Positions 22,531-34,439 of a stretch of DNA of 64,000 bases are shown here, piece by piece. The notes under the pieces were generated by a model. It saw nothing but the letters and a program-made list of their open reading frames with translations. It had not been told where the DNA came from and made no database searches. Source of the DNA: Pelobates cultripes (Eukaryota > Chordata > Amphibia > Anura > Pelobatidae). The translations under genes and the position numbers were made by a program. The stretch is from the NCBI GenBank assembly GCA_933207985.1, contig OW240913.1:261736783-261800782 (forward strand), given 5' to 3'. Position 1 is the first letter of the stretch; every line of letters starts with the position of its first letter.

Positions 22531-22765
22531 ATCTAATATCCAACATGCAGAACCTAATTAAAAATAAAGAAAACCCTAAGACATATCACCGGGACTTAAA
22601 ATGGCCAGAGTAATGTATAAAAGGAAAAACCACAAGACAGGCTGTGGATAAGAACCCAGAAATCACAGAAACTATTAACAAGCCAAATGTCAAGGAATAT
22701 AGAAGTCAGAATAGTCAGGAGCCAAGTCAAAGGTCAAGGAATACAGAGATCGGATAGTCAGTAGG
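22531..22765. other. unassigned sequence
   Basis: Contains GCCAAGTCAAAGGTCAAGGA-like text reminiscent of antisense LTR leader sequence, but no boundaries or duplication are visible. Confidence 0.3.
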
Positions 22766-23190
22766 AGGCCCGGACTGGCCATCGGGCACACCGGGCAAAT
22801 TCCCTAGGATCTCTCCTGCCGGTCTATGCAGGGCCGGCACTATCCGAGCGCCAGCCCTGCAGCAGTCCACGGCGGGCCGGTGGGGAGATCAAAGATCTCC
22901 CTCACCGGCCCACATGCAGGATACTGCGGCCGCCGGCGGGAGAGAGGGAGGGAGACAGCCAGCCAGGAGAGAGGACCCGGCGGAGCTCTATCTTGCAGCT
23001 CCGCCGGGTTCCTCTCGCGAGATCCGGAGCGTTGCCATGGCAACGACTGGATCTCGCGAGAGTGAACTCTAGCCTCACAGGCTAGAGCTCACTCACCACT
23101 AAGACCACCAGGGATGGATGGCAGCCCCAGCAACAGGATCCGCCTCCCAGAAATAAGGTAAGCATGGCTTAGATATAATCACCTAACTCA
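22766..23190. mobile_element. GC-rich hAT-like fragment with palindromes
   Basis: Starts GGCCCGGACTGGCCATCGGG, similar to the hAT terminus at 3057. The GC-rich interior holds nested palindromes, including TCTCGCGAGA (23013-23022), GTTGCCATGGCAAC (23031-23044) and TCTCGCGAGA again (23052-23061). It runs into the CA minisatellite. Confidence 0.5.
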
Positions 23191-24690
23191 CATCAGCCTC
23201 ACAGACAACCCTAACACTCACAGCACCCTCACTGACATACACACACACTGCACCCCTAACACTTACAGCACCCTCACACACTCACAGCACCCTCACTCAC
23301 ACACTCACATAAACTGCACCCCTGACACTCACAGCACACACACACACACACTGCACCCCTGACACTCACAGCACACACACACACACTGCACCCCTAACAC
23401 TTACAGCACCCTCACACACAAACACACAATGCACCCCTGACACTCACAGCACCCTCACTCACACACACACTGCACCCCTAACACTTACAGCACCCTCACT
23501 CACACACACACCCTGCACCCCTGACACTCACAGCACACACACACTGCACCCCTAACACTTACAGCACCCTCACACACACACACACACACACACGGCACCC
23601 CTGACACTCACAGCACCTTCACTCACACACTCACATAACCTGCACCCCTGACACTCACAGCACCCTCACTCGCACACACTGCAAACCCTGACACTCACAG
23701 CACCCTCACTCACACACAGTGCACCCCTGACACTCACAGTACCCTCACTCACACACTAACACACACTGCACCCCTGACACTCACAGCACACACACACACA
23801 CCGCACCCCTGACACTCAATGCACCCTCACTCACACACACACTGCACCCCTGACACTGACAGCACACACACAATGCACCCCTAACACTTACAGCACCTCA
23901 CACACACACACACACACTGCACCCCTGACACTCACAGCACACACACACTGCACCCCTAACACTATAGCCCCCCACACACACACATACACACACACTGCAC
24001 CCCTGACACTTACAGCACACCACACTGCACCCCTGTAACTTACAGCACACACACACTGCACCCCTGACACTCACAACACACACACACTGCACCCCAAACA
24101 CTTACAGCACCCCTCACTCACACACACACACACACACACTGCACCCCTGACACTCACAGCACCCTCACTCACACACACACACACTGCACCCCTGACACTC
24201 ACAGCACCCCTCACTCACACACACACACTGTAACCCCTGACACTCACAGCACACACACACACTGCACCCCTGACACCACAGCACACACACACACTGCACC
24301 CCTAATACTTACAGCACCCACACACACACACACACACTGCACCCCTGACACTTACAGCACACACACACTGCACCCCTGACACTCACAGCACACACACACT
24401 GCACCCCTGACACTCACTGCACACACACTGCACCCCTAACACTTACAGCACCCTCACTCACACCCACACACTACACCCCTGACACTCAGAGCACCCTCAC
24501 TCACACACACTGCACCCCTGACACTCACAGCACCCTCACTCACACACACACTGCACCCCTAACACTTACAGCACCCTCACACGCACACACACTGCACCCC
24601 TGACACTCACAGCACCCTCACTCACACACACACTGCACCCCTAACACTTACAGCTCCCTCACACACACACTGCACCCCTGACACTCACAG
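23190..24690. repeat. CA-rich minisatellite, TGCACCCCTGACACTCACAG unit
   Basis: About 1.5 kb of variable-length units joining CACACACACTGCACCCCT with ACACTCACAGCACCCTCACT. It replaces the 3' half of gypsy copy 2, whose reverse transcriptase stops at about 24690. Confidence 0.95.
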
Positions 24691-25570
24691 CATCGAACAA
24701 TTCGGAAATGAGTGGGATAGGGTATGCATTTTTTACAGTGATTTTATTAAGTGCCCTGTAGTCTATGCAAGGGCGTAACTCACCACCCTTTTTCTCAACA
24801 AAAAAGAATCCTGCACCAGCTGGTGAGGATGACTTTCTTATGTGCCCTTTGCTCAAGGATTCTTTGATGTATTCCTCCATTATTTTACTCTCCTGGGGAG
24901 ATAAGGCATAAACTGCCCCCTTAGGTGGCATAGCGCCTGGAAACAGGTTAATGGCACAGTCATATGCTCTGTGGGGAGGCAATACATTGGATTGAGCCTT
25001 GTTAAACACCTCCTGAAGTTCTCGGTATTGTATGGGAACTCCAGGAGTTTTGGGAGTGGTAGTGGGAAGGTCAATAGTATCCAATCTCTTTAGTACTGGT
25101 TTTATACATCTCCCCATACCCCATTTTAATATCTCCCCATTAGCCCAGTCAATATAGGGATTGTGCTTACTCAGCCACGGAAACCCTAATATGATAGGAC
25201 ATGATGGAGAAGTAATAACCTGAAACGTCATCTCCTCCCTATGGGAGGCCCCAATGGAGATCATAATAGGGACAGTTTAGTGGGTTATAAGCAGTTGTGT
25301 GAGTGGTCTACCATCAATAGCCTCTACAGCTAGCGGCGTAGGTCTCTCCCTGACCGGTATCTCATTACCCCTAATAAACTGGACATCAATAAAATTTCCA
25401 GCAGCACCTGAGTCCATTAGGGCACTGCAAGAAAACTTCTTGTTATCAAGGGAAATAGATACCTCAAGGAGGAATCTACTTTTGTTTTTGTTAGAGGACA
25501 ACTCCATCACACCTAAGATCTGTCCCCTTAAGGTTCTTAGGTGCGGAAGTTTTCCGGACGCACTGGACAA
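24691..25570 (-). pseudogene. pol: gypsy pol, 5' part (protease and start of reverse transcriptase)
   Basis: The protease motif is intact as [16 protein letters not shown] (D-S-G), unlike copy 1. One TAA at 25279-25277 interrupts an otherwise open frame; it then continues through [38 protein letters not shown] and [20 protein letters not shown]. Sequence is lost at about 24690, before the catalytic YxDD motif. Confidence 0.85.
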
Positions 25571-26442
25571 TTAGTTATCATATGTCCCTTTCTACCGCAA
25601 TATAGGCATAACCCCTCCCTTCTCCTATACTGTTTTTCGGCCTCTGACAGTCTAGTGACCCCCAACTGCATAGGTTCGGGTTCGGACTGTACAGGGAGGT
25701 TAGACAAAACAGGTTTAGAGAATTGAGGTGCTAGGGACATAGCCGTACGTCTGGTCTTGCTTCTGGTGACTTCTCTGAGTCTTAACCTATTATCAATATG
25801 CATGACAAACGTAATAAATTCGTTAAGACTCTTAGGTAATTCTTTAGCGGCTATCTCAGCTGAGATTAACCCATTGTTAGTCCAGTCTACCTCGGAAGCT
25901 AAGGTACGGAATTCAATAGCATAATCCGAGACAGACCGGTTACCTTGTCTGATGTGCATTAGGGCAGTGGAGGCGTCATCCTCTCTGCCCAATGGCTCAA
26001 ACGTGAGCTTGAATTCGGCAAGGAATTCCTGGTAATTATGAGCTATTCTCCGATTACTCTCCCACAACGGATTAGCCCAGGCAAGGGCCTTGCCCTTTAA
26101 TTGATTCATTAGATAACCAATTCTTGCTCTGTCTGTGGGGAATGACCCTGGTGAGGCCTCAAAATGGTACTCCACCTGATTAAGAAAACCCCTGCATTCC
26201 TGGATATTGCCATCAAACTGTAGGGATGGTGATAAGGAGATGCTAGGAGTCCTATTAACAGTGGGTGGAGGTACACAGGGTAGAGGTGCTATAGGAGGAG
26301 ACGCTGCAGGCTGCAGATGCTCCGTTCTAGCGAGAAGCGTACTTAAAGCCTGAGTGAATTGATCCATGCAGTGATCATTCTCCTCTAATTTCCTCTCGCA
26401 AGCAGCTATGTGCTGACACAGTTCTACAGGATCTATGGCCAT
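25537..26442 (-). CDS. gag: gypsy gag, intact reading frame (301 aa)
   Basis: Starts MAIDPVELCQHIAACERKLE. An N-terminal helical stretch with charged residues is followed by a Pro-rich linker (residues ~45-70). The gag core (~75-210) includes GYLMNQLKGKALAWANPLW and GREDDASTALMHIRQGNRSV, and a CCHC zinc knuckle CLYCGRKGHMITNCP sits near residues 279-293. It would form the retrotransposon's cytoplasmic particle and bind its RNA. The start is the first ATG after the LTR and matches where copy 1 has a degraded start. It overlaps pol by 34 nt in the -1 frame. No canonical X-XXY-YYZ heptamer was seen in the overlap (GGAAAAC is the nearest). It is a transposon gene, not a host gene. Confidence 0.8.
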   Translation of the reverse strand: MAIDPVELCQHIAACERKLEENDHCMDQFTQALSTLLARTEHLQPAASPPIAPLPCVPPPTVNRTPSISLSPSLQFDGNIQECRGFLNQVEYHFEASPGSFPTDRARIGYLMNQLKGKALAWANPLWESNRRIAHNYQEFLAEFKLTFEPLGREDDASTALMHIRQGNRSVSDYAIEFRTLASEVDWTNNGLISAEIAAKELPKSLNEFITFVMHIDNRLRLREVTRSKTRRTAMSLAPQFSKPVLSNLPVQSEPEPMQLGVTRLSEAEKQYRRREGLCLYCGRKGHMITNCPVRPENFRT

Positions 26443-26449
26443 GTCGTAA

Positions 26450-26950
26450 TGTCAGGATTACTGTTTGATCCAGCACGTAGAACTGTACAGCACGGATGAC
26501 AAATAAGTAACGTATTACCGGTCCTTAGAATGGCCGGATTTAACGTACAAAGAATAGTCAAAAATACTAGCCGAGGTCAGGGAACACAGAAAGGGACACA
26601 GCGATGAGGAAAGCCAGGAGTCAGGATACCAGAATATAGAGAAGTCAATAAACAAAGCCAAAGTCAAAAACCAGGTAGAAAACTATAAACAGGAACGCGC
26701 TCTCGGACAACCACAAGGGAAACCACGACAGGGCACTGAGCAGGCTGAGAACTGGGCCTAAATACCCCTCCTTTAGTTCTGATAGGCTGTAACCGGCCTT
26801 TGACCCCAAAGTCAGTTACCAGGTTTCATTTGCATAATTGCTGCTTAGCATTAACCCTTCTGTGGATTAGGTTGCTGCTCGGCACAACTTTTCCTGTGTG
26901 GACAGTAAATGTCATTAACCACTTTTCTATAAGCGGATGAATACGTGACA
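26450..26950 (-). repeat. 5' LTR of gypsy copy 2
   Basis: 501 bp, TGTCACG to CCTGACA on the minus strand. TATA-like TATTTAG at 26764-26758, then GCCCTGTCGTGG at 26734-26723, 30 bp downstream. Only seven bases separate the LTR end from the gag ATG, leaving no room for a usual tRNA primer site. Confidence 0.9.
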
Positions 26951-27340
26951 GTATGTGTGTATCTGCTGGTGTGTATATCTGTATGTCAGTGTGTGTATAT
27001 ATGTGTGTCTCTGCAAGTGGTGTGTATCCGTGTATGTACCAGTGTGTATCTGTGTGTCAAGGTGTGTGTATCTGTCAGTGCGTGTATCTGTCAGTGTGTG
27101 TATCTGTGTGTGTATTTGAGTGTGTGTTTATGTGCCAGTGTGTGTACCTTTGTGTCAGTGTGTGTATCTGTGACTCAGTGTGTGTGTGTGTATCTTTGTT
27201 TGTATATCTGTCCATGTGTGAATCAGAATTTGTGTATGTGCAAGTATGTGTATCTGTGTGTATACGACTGTGTGTATGTGTCAGTGTGTTTCTGTTTGTT
27301 AATGTGTATATATATCTGTGTAAGTATGTATGTGTTGGTG
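26951..27340. repeat. TG-rich simple repeat
   Basis: Interrupted TGTGTGTATCTGTGTGTCAG units next to the LTR. Cys/Val-rich frames here are repeat artefacts. Confidence 0.9.
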
Positions 27341-30300
27341 TATGTGTAGACATCCCAGCTATCAAACAGCAGCACAACATGCAAACACACCTCTGCAAAT
27401 ACAAACAGAACATACATGACACTCCGACTCCAAAAATATATACCCCTGTGATGGAGCTTCCTGTACCCTGGCTGTATCCCTCTGCCAAGCTCGCTTCCTA
27501 GCTGGAGCCGGGACACCTGTAGCGCTACTGCCCCAGTCACCGCAGCTTGACTGGGGTCTCTCAGTGGCTCTAACACCCAGCTAGGTTGTAACTCTCCTTC
27601 CAGCCAAGTATTGTCCCCTCTGCCAATTCTGCTACAGCCCTTCTTCCAGGCTGCCTATTCCTCTTCAGATTTCCTACTAATGATTGCTATTGCCTTTACA
27701 AAGGCACATGCAGGTTTCAGGCCTAGCTCTCTTAATTTATCCCAGGGCCAGAGGGATCATGTAGCCAGCCAACAGGTCTGAAGACTATCACTGACATCCC
27801 TAAAAATCCATACAGGACACAAGTTCCAAAAGGAACTAACATACAAAACTTAATTTTTTTTCTTGGGACTGGCCCAAATGCTTCTTACATGTAACTTATA
27901 GTGACAATTCAATAAAAATACAAATAATCAAAACATATCAGAAAACGTACAGAAAACACACAAATAACATATCTACAAAGGGGTGTGGAAAACAATAACC
28001 AACACAAAATAACTTTCCTGTCTGTAGAATTAGCAATATGCAAGTCTACCTGAATATGCAAATTAGCAAGCCTTGCTATTTAGGTAGTGCATATCGCTGT
28101 TGCTAGATCCTTGCAACCAACAGGCTCCACAGCTAAATCCACCTAGTTGATTGCAAGCATTAGCAAGACAGAAGAGCACACTAACATTTAACCCCAAACA
28201 ACCGCAAAGTGCAAATGGACAAAGTGTGACTTAAACATAGGAATCATTCAGATAACTAATTGAATTGTCCATCTTAAGCTCTTTGTGATGGTGACTACCG
28301 TCACATAACATCCTTCACTCAAACACATCCGCATTTAAAATCCACATTTAAATCTACGTCCGCATTCAAAACATCCAAACACACCACTGCACGCAAATGC
28401 AAACATTACATACAAACATACTCCAGTATTAATATGCTTCAATTATATACAAATACCAACTCTACACACAAAGCACACTTGCTCCTAAGTACTACAATCT
28501 GTCAACTATATGCAGAAATTAGTGTATATATACCGAAAAAACAAAATATGCCAAAAACAAAAAAATAAAACTGTGCACACTATTAATTAAAAGGTTTGTG
28601 CTATGGTACAATTTTTTTGGGGGAGTGAGGTAGGGGTTCCACAATTTTGGTATACTATATCAAAGACTTCCACAGTAAAAATGAATTGGGAACCCCTATC
28701 ATAGAGAAGCACTGGAGCATGGCCATTGGTGGACAGTCTGGCTGAAATACAGGAAGCAGGGAGAAAGCAAAGTGGGAAGTGACATGCTATTACTTGAGGA
28801 GAAGAAAATCTGATAAAAAATAAAAAGATTAAAACAGGTACTCCAAAAGCTAATTTTTACACTATGTAGGGAAAAAAGCAGTTAGTGACAGTAGGTTTAC
28901 TGTTGGAGGGGAAAAAGGTTATGTAGTTTTTTACATATAGAGTTCCTTTAAGAAGAAGTATTTTTTTCTTTCTTCTCGTATCTGCACTAATGTACAATTG
29001 TTCTTGGGAAACAAAATGTACCATATATTGCTATGGAGTGTAATAGTTTTTGACATTGCACTGTTTGTTAAAAGACAAAATATCACAGGTTTGCTTAAGA
29101 AGAGTGAAGTAAAGCGGGTCACATGGCAATAGTTGTTAAAATGTAAAGTATCACATTGTGGTTTGAGTAGAGCTTTTTCTTTCTCTGGTCTTATAATGCC
29201 TTAATTTTCAGCTACTTAAGGAATATATATGAGTTACTATAGGCACTAAAACAACTTTAGCTTAATAAAGCTATTAGGGTGCATAGATCATGCCCTGCAG
29301 TTTCACTGTTTAATTCTCTGTCATTTAGGATTTTAACTCTGTGCTGGATACCAACATAGATTTAAAAAAAAGTTCAAAAATAATGAATATAGATAAAAAA
29401 ATATTATAAAACAACTCAAAGTATTATAGGAGCACTAGGCACCCTGATGACACGGATATAAATTTACCCGGAGATATGTTCAGTTGGAATCCAAATTGAC
29501 ACTTTTATGATGAGCTACTTGGAGAAAGACATCAAAACAGACCAGACAGTTTTTGATTCAAAGACTACTTCCCCTTTTATTTCGTAAACTTACAGATTAT
29601 ATAGTACTTTGTAAAGCTAGCTTTGCAACAGGATGGGGGAAGTCACGCTGTACCATAAAAGGAATTTACAGAACTAAGCATTTTTCAATGGTTATATATA
29701 AAAAAAAACTTAAGATATAAGAAGGGGGGTTGAGGGTGAAGCTGCAATCGTCTCCTCAGAAACCACAGATTGTCACAAGTCATGATTTTATGCTTACATG
29801 TGCTTTCTTGTCAGACACTCGAAACTAGAAAAACAAAAAGCATAACATGAAAGTAAAAACAGACTGGACATCCGGTCATCTAGGCAGCTTGAGCCTGGGG
29901 TCAAGGTGCCTTCCATTACACTGACCACTTCAGCTCATTGAAGTGGTCTGGGTGCAGTTACCCTGTCAGTTTAACCTTGCAATTGTAAATATTGCAGTTA
30001 TTGATACTGCAATAATTACCTTGCAGGGTTAACTGCAACTCTAGTGGCTGTCTGCCAGTGTGCAAAGTGTGTACACGCTATAAATTGCAAATATGTGCAA
30101 CTATGTTACCTTCAAAAATTGGAAATTAAGTTATTCTTATAATGCTGGCTCTAAAAGCACTCCAGGGAGGGACGTGTCTTGAAAGCCAGTGAGAGTGGTT
30201 GCATGTTGGGCTAGCTCCGCTACCTACTAGGCCGCTGTTTCCTCACCACAACCTCTCAGACCATTAAAACTCACAAAGGGCGCAGAGTATTCTAAACCAC

Positions 30301-31220
30301 TTGCACAATAAACACTGCATGGTTATCCCACCAAACTGCTCCTATGAAGCGACGGGACCCTGAAAGTGATCAACACACCTGCAGTAGGAGAATCGTCATT
30401 GAAGATGTGTGGCCTACACCTTGAAACCCAACCTAAGTCAGTGAAAAGGTCCCCTCTGCAGAAAGTAGCAGCAGAATGGAAACCAGTCGGACCTGTGACC
30501 TGAGAGAGGAATTGAACACTCGTTTGACATTTTCCACTTTCACTGAAAGGTAGCCCTTCATGGTGGGTCTCCTGCAGCCTTTAATGACCAAAGTTTTTCC
30601 TTCATATTCCTTACAGAAAAAAAGGGAAAGAAAATTAAAATTATAAAAACACATCACAACGAGAAAAAAGAGGCCGCCTTTAGCGACCACTAGATGGATG
30701 GTTGCTTACTGCTTAAATCAAGCAAAAGTTTATTAATATTCTTTATTTTTTATGTTTAGTAACAGCTTTATTATATTGCTAGCAACAGTTTATTTATGTC
30801 CTTTTATGTTTCATAGAAGATATATTGCATAACTAAAGAAAGTGTTCTTTATGCCTTGTAGCAGATATCTTGAATTGATAGTGATAAAGTGCCAATATTC
30901 TTGTATCCTGACATCAAGGAAGGTACTACAGTTTTTGAAACATTGCAACACTACCGCCCCTTAGGCAGCTACCAGCCCGCAAAATGGCTGACCAAAGCAC
31001 CTCCATTAACACACACATAACTTAGGGCTGTACGGGGTAAATGTGTCCTCTATATGTGCAATACACTTAGCACACTAAGCACGTTAACCTGTACACACAT
31101 TCTGTTCCATGCCTCAACACCTCTCAAGCAGCCTGAGAACAACACCTTGCTTCATTCATATCATCTGGAGCCCTGTAAGACTTCTCATCCATACCTAGAA
31201 AGTCTATAGGTGTGACTAGT
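27341..31220. other. largely unique AT-rich DNA
   Basis: No convincing coding frame. 29895-30065 has a MITE-like piece (GACCACTTCAGCTCATTGAA, also near 47085-47165). 30170-30420 is a moderately GC-rich stretch that might be an old L1 leader, but this could not be shown. The remainder holds nothing recognised. Confidence 0.5.
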
Positions 31221-31300
31221 TTAACCCGTTAAGGACCAAACTTCTGGAATAAAATGGAATCATGACATGTCACACATGTCATGTGTCCTAAAGGGGTTAA
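31221..31300. mobile_element. 80-bp TTAA palindromic MITE, copy 1
   Basis: Begins TTAACCCGTTAAGGACC and ends CCTAAAGGGGTTAA, with an AATCATGACATGTCACACAT centre. Exactly 80 bp including both TTAA ends, as are 40665-40744 and 51717-51796. Confidence 0.85.
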
Positions 31301-31559
31301 GTGTTAGATTTTCTGTTATTCGCACACGCATAGTGTGTCCCAATAGACAGTAAAATGTCATGTACAGTGTGTTATTGTTCGAATAATATAATAACATTCC
31401 TAATCTTTCTTCTGCTACGTCAGCCCTCCCTTCTCACTTTAAGTGCTGCTTCCCTTTCTCCTACCTGATACTATTCTATATTCTTTCTGGTCCATGGGAT
31501 GTGGTACGCCTCTAGGGCACTCCGAACATGGCCTCCGAAATTACACCGATGTTATACAT

Positions 31560-32395
31560 CATGGCCACCACTCCAAGAGCTGAAAAATGCCAAAGCCGAC
31601 ACAGTCTGCCTCCACTTTTGCCACCTACTCACTTTTGCAAGAGAAACCCACTGAGATTTTCCTCATCTTCATCTCAGTCACCTACTGTGCCTATTTACTG
31701 GCCAAAAAAGAGAGGCACATTGATCCTTATTCATAAAGACTGAAACTTCTTGCTGAACGCAATGGAGAAGGTCATCTACTGATACTGTAAGGTTCCCTAG
31801 ATTAAGAACCATACACTATAGCTGCTACTCAACGCCCTCTGTTCCAGTGGTCTGATCGCAATTATGCGGTGACTTCATTTGCATTTCTGCTCCCTTGATT
31901 GACACAAAAGACAGCCTCCCAAGCAACATTGAGCCATCTACTACTACACCAGTTTAAACTGCATGATGCATGGAACTTAGAGGGACCTTCATTCAACAAG
32001 GTGCCTTTCAAAATAAGACACAGAACGCTAAATTACTTCACCTAAAGTTCCACCTCAAGCGGCTGGATAATCAAAACATGACCTCTCCATCCAAAAAACA
32101 CATAGCACAGATCCAGTCCACAAGGCAGTATCTACAAGACCTAAATATTTCCCACATAAACGCTAGCTTTGCAACTCGGAATCAGCTATTATCCCAAAGG
32201 CAACAGAGCGGGAAAGCTGCTTGCCACAAAACTAAAGGCAAAGAAGTTACAACATAAAATAGCATACCTCACAACCCCAGCAGTGAAGAAATTCACCAAC
32301 ACCCTAACAATAGTAAACAAATTTGCAGAATTATATACAGAACTCTATAACTCTATACCTTATCCCACAGCAGTTAAACATACATAGTGTCAAAA
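31560..32395 (+). pseudogene. L1 ORF2 fragment (endonuclease end and linker)
   Basis: Broken frames read KKRGTLILIHKD (endonuclease-like, about 31705), GTFIQQGAFQNKTQNAKL, SPSKKHIAQIQSTRQYLQDL, QRQQSGKAA and LKAKKLQHKIAYLTTPAVKK, ending with NKFAELYTELYNS (about 32320-32360). This order matches the endonuclease-to-reverse-transcriptase linker of vertebrate L1 ORF2. Catalytic motifs are not intact. Confidence 0.6.
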
Positions 32396-32597
32396 CAATA
32401 TCATGGGGAAGTCATCTCTCCCAAAATGGTCAATGGCAAGGACTATAGATATATCTTCTCCTGAACTTTTATTCACTATTTATTGCCTTTTGGTAACTGC
32501 ATGGAACGCAATCCTTAATTTGTTAGCATTTATCTTTGCTACAGTGTGCACTATATACTTTTGTTGTTTTATTACATACCTTGAAAGTAATAGAGGA

Positions 32598-32685
32598 TAT
32601 CAGTCACCAATATACCCAAGAGTGGGGATTTTAACACTCTTTGCTGACTGTAAGGAGCCATTCTGGGGCTCTGTAGAATGTGAGT
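32598..32685 (+). ncRNA. double-hairpin + GTGAGT module, copy 1
   Basis: Hairpin 1: AGAGTG (32619-32624), loop GGGATTTTAA, CACTCT (32635-32640). Hairpin 2: GAGCC (32655-32659) with GGCTC (32667-32671). Then GTGAGT at 32680-32685. The layout matches the three tandem modules at 49012-49459. It may be part of the Penelope-like relics nearby. Function unknown. Confidence 0.5.
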
Positions 32686-33009
32686 GTCAATCTATTTATA
32701 TTCCTATCTATAGAGTATTCCGTGAGTATACTACACTATATTGGACCTCTTTGTCTTTTTTACATATCCTACGGAGTATTAAGTACGAATCAAGAGGTAA
32801 ACTTCAAATCCATAAACGGTGATTATACCACTCAAGTATCAGAGCTAGAATACAGCCCTGAAAGAGTAAATAAGCCTCTTATAGTATAAAGTCCAAGGTG
32901 AATCTATTTAAGCCAAAAAGTGCAAAAAAAAAGCATATAAAATCTGGCTGTTATACTAAAAAAATCATGAAACTCAAAATTTGCATTAAGACCCTCTGGC
33001 ATCATTGTT

Positions 33010-33500
33010 TCCAATTCAAATATCTAACCTAATTTCTTGTTGAAGTCTCCCCTACTCCAGTTCTTCTTTGGGACCAAATCGTAGTAAACTGGGATCTGTC
33101 TCATGATGTGTAGACAAATGCACTGATACTGCATAATTTCGGAATCTATTTCTACTACTTATAAGGTACTCTCCTATTCTTACTGACAGTTTCCTAATTG
33201 TTTCACCCACATGTTGAAACCCACAAGGGCATTCCAGGACATATGTCAATTATGACTTTAGCATGTAATACTTTTTTTTTTTTTATGGCAAATGTTTTCT
33301 GCCTGCTGTAGCATACAATTTTTGCAGTCTTACTTATGGTTTTAAATGTTGTATTTTTACATGCATAGCATTGATTGTAGTGAAAAAATACCGTGCTTTT
33401 TCTGTTTTCTTTCTGAAACTCTTAATTATTCTCCTTTTAATACTTGGAGTTCTCCTTAAGATCACTGGGGACGCCTTGGTAGAATCTCATGTAAAATTAG
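33010..33500 (-). pseudogene. Penelope-like element: RT tail and GIY-YIG endonuclease relic
   Basis: Minus strand: ASPVILRRTPSIKRRIIKS (about 33480, end of the reverse transcriptase), CYACKNTTFKTISKTAK (about 33360), then LTYVLECPCGFQHVGETIRK (33249 down), VRIGEYLISSRNRFRNYAV and, after a frameshift, FELETMMPEGLNANF (about 33010). CPCG, VGET and the final GLN-x-x-F are hallmarks of the GIY-YIG endonuclease of Penelope-like elements. Stops and shifts make it inactive. Confidence 0.75.
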
Positions 33501-33562
33501 ATCTCTTTTCAGTGTATTTCAGTGCTCATAGTTTCTTTAATTTCACAATCCCAAAACACTAA

Positions 33563-34378
33563 CATTATACATGCTAGTATATTGGAATGCTCTGCTGCCA
33601 TCTAGTGGGAAAGAAACATATAGGGCTTAATCGTTTTATATAGGTATTCTTTTATGAACCTAAAAACCTTTTAGATATTATTTTTACAAATCAAGTTCAC
33701 CTCATAAGGTTTATGATCCCTATTCTCCACTCCATGCCCCTCCACAATATTGTTAGGTGCTACACATTACTGACTTCATTTATTGTAGCATTTATGTTTA
33801 TACTCACTATCTGTTTAGCTGCCTACGACTATAGCTGTCCTTATAAATTGTCCTTAATGCAGTGCAAGGATTTAACAATATAAAAGCACCCAACATTCAT
33901 GTACCGACACGGGAAACTAATGTATTATATCATAAGTTGTCAAAACTGTTAATACAAGAAATGAAATCTAAGTGGGAAATAGCAACCTTACAGTAATATA
34001 ATATAGAAAGTATAACCCCAAAGGTCTAAGGTTGTTTAAGTGCCAACTTGGCTTGGGAGAATTCTTTCCATTTCTGCTAGCTTCATTGAGCTAACAGAAA
34101 AGGCAGTGCACAAAACTAGAGCTTGTCTGTTTTAACCCCTTCTCAATGTGCTGTAATGCGCTCAGAGCTCAAGCACAGAGGTATCTCAGTGAGATTGGTG
34201 AATTCTCCAGCACAGATTGAAAGTCTATGCCTAGGAAAGAGGGGTGGGCTAGCAAAGGTTGCAGAAAGCCTTTAATATACCCTAATGCTGAAAAAAACAT
34301 ATGCATGCTTTTCTATGGGGGTAAATATGCCTAATAGTTAAAAGTAAAAAAATGTCAATGGAGTATATTCTTTTTTAG

Positions 34379-34419
<41 letters not shown>

Positions 34420-34439
34420 TATTGGTATTTTTTGTTGTT
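33563..34439. other. unassigned DNA with TA run
   Basis: Nothing recognised apart from a TATATA run at 34383-34414, next to the 3' side of the antisense L1 piece. Confidence 0.45.

Larger units (their letters stand above)
24691..26950 (-). mobile_element. gypsy chromovirus copy 2, 3' truncated
   Basis: Minus-strand order: 5' LTR (26950-26450), gag (26442-25537), pol (25570 down to about 24691) ending inside the reverse transcriptase. It is better preserved than copy 1: gag is fully open and the visible part of pol has a single in-frame stop. Confidence 0.9.

Noticed and set aside
32403..32822. 139-codon hydrophobic frame
   Set aside because: It spans the end of the L1 fragment and the hairpin module, with no domain recognised.
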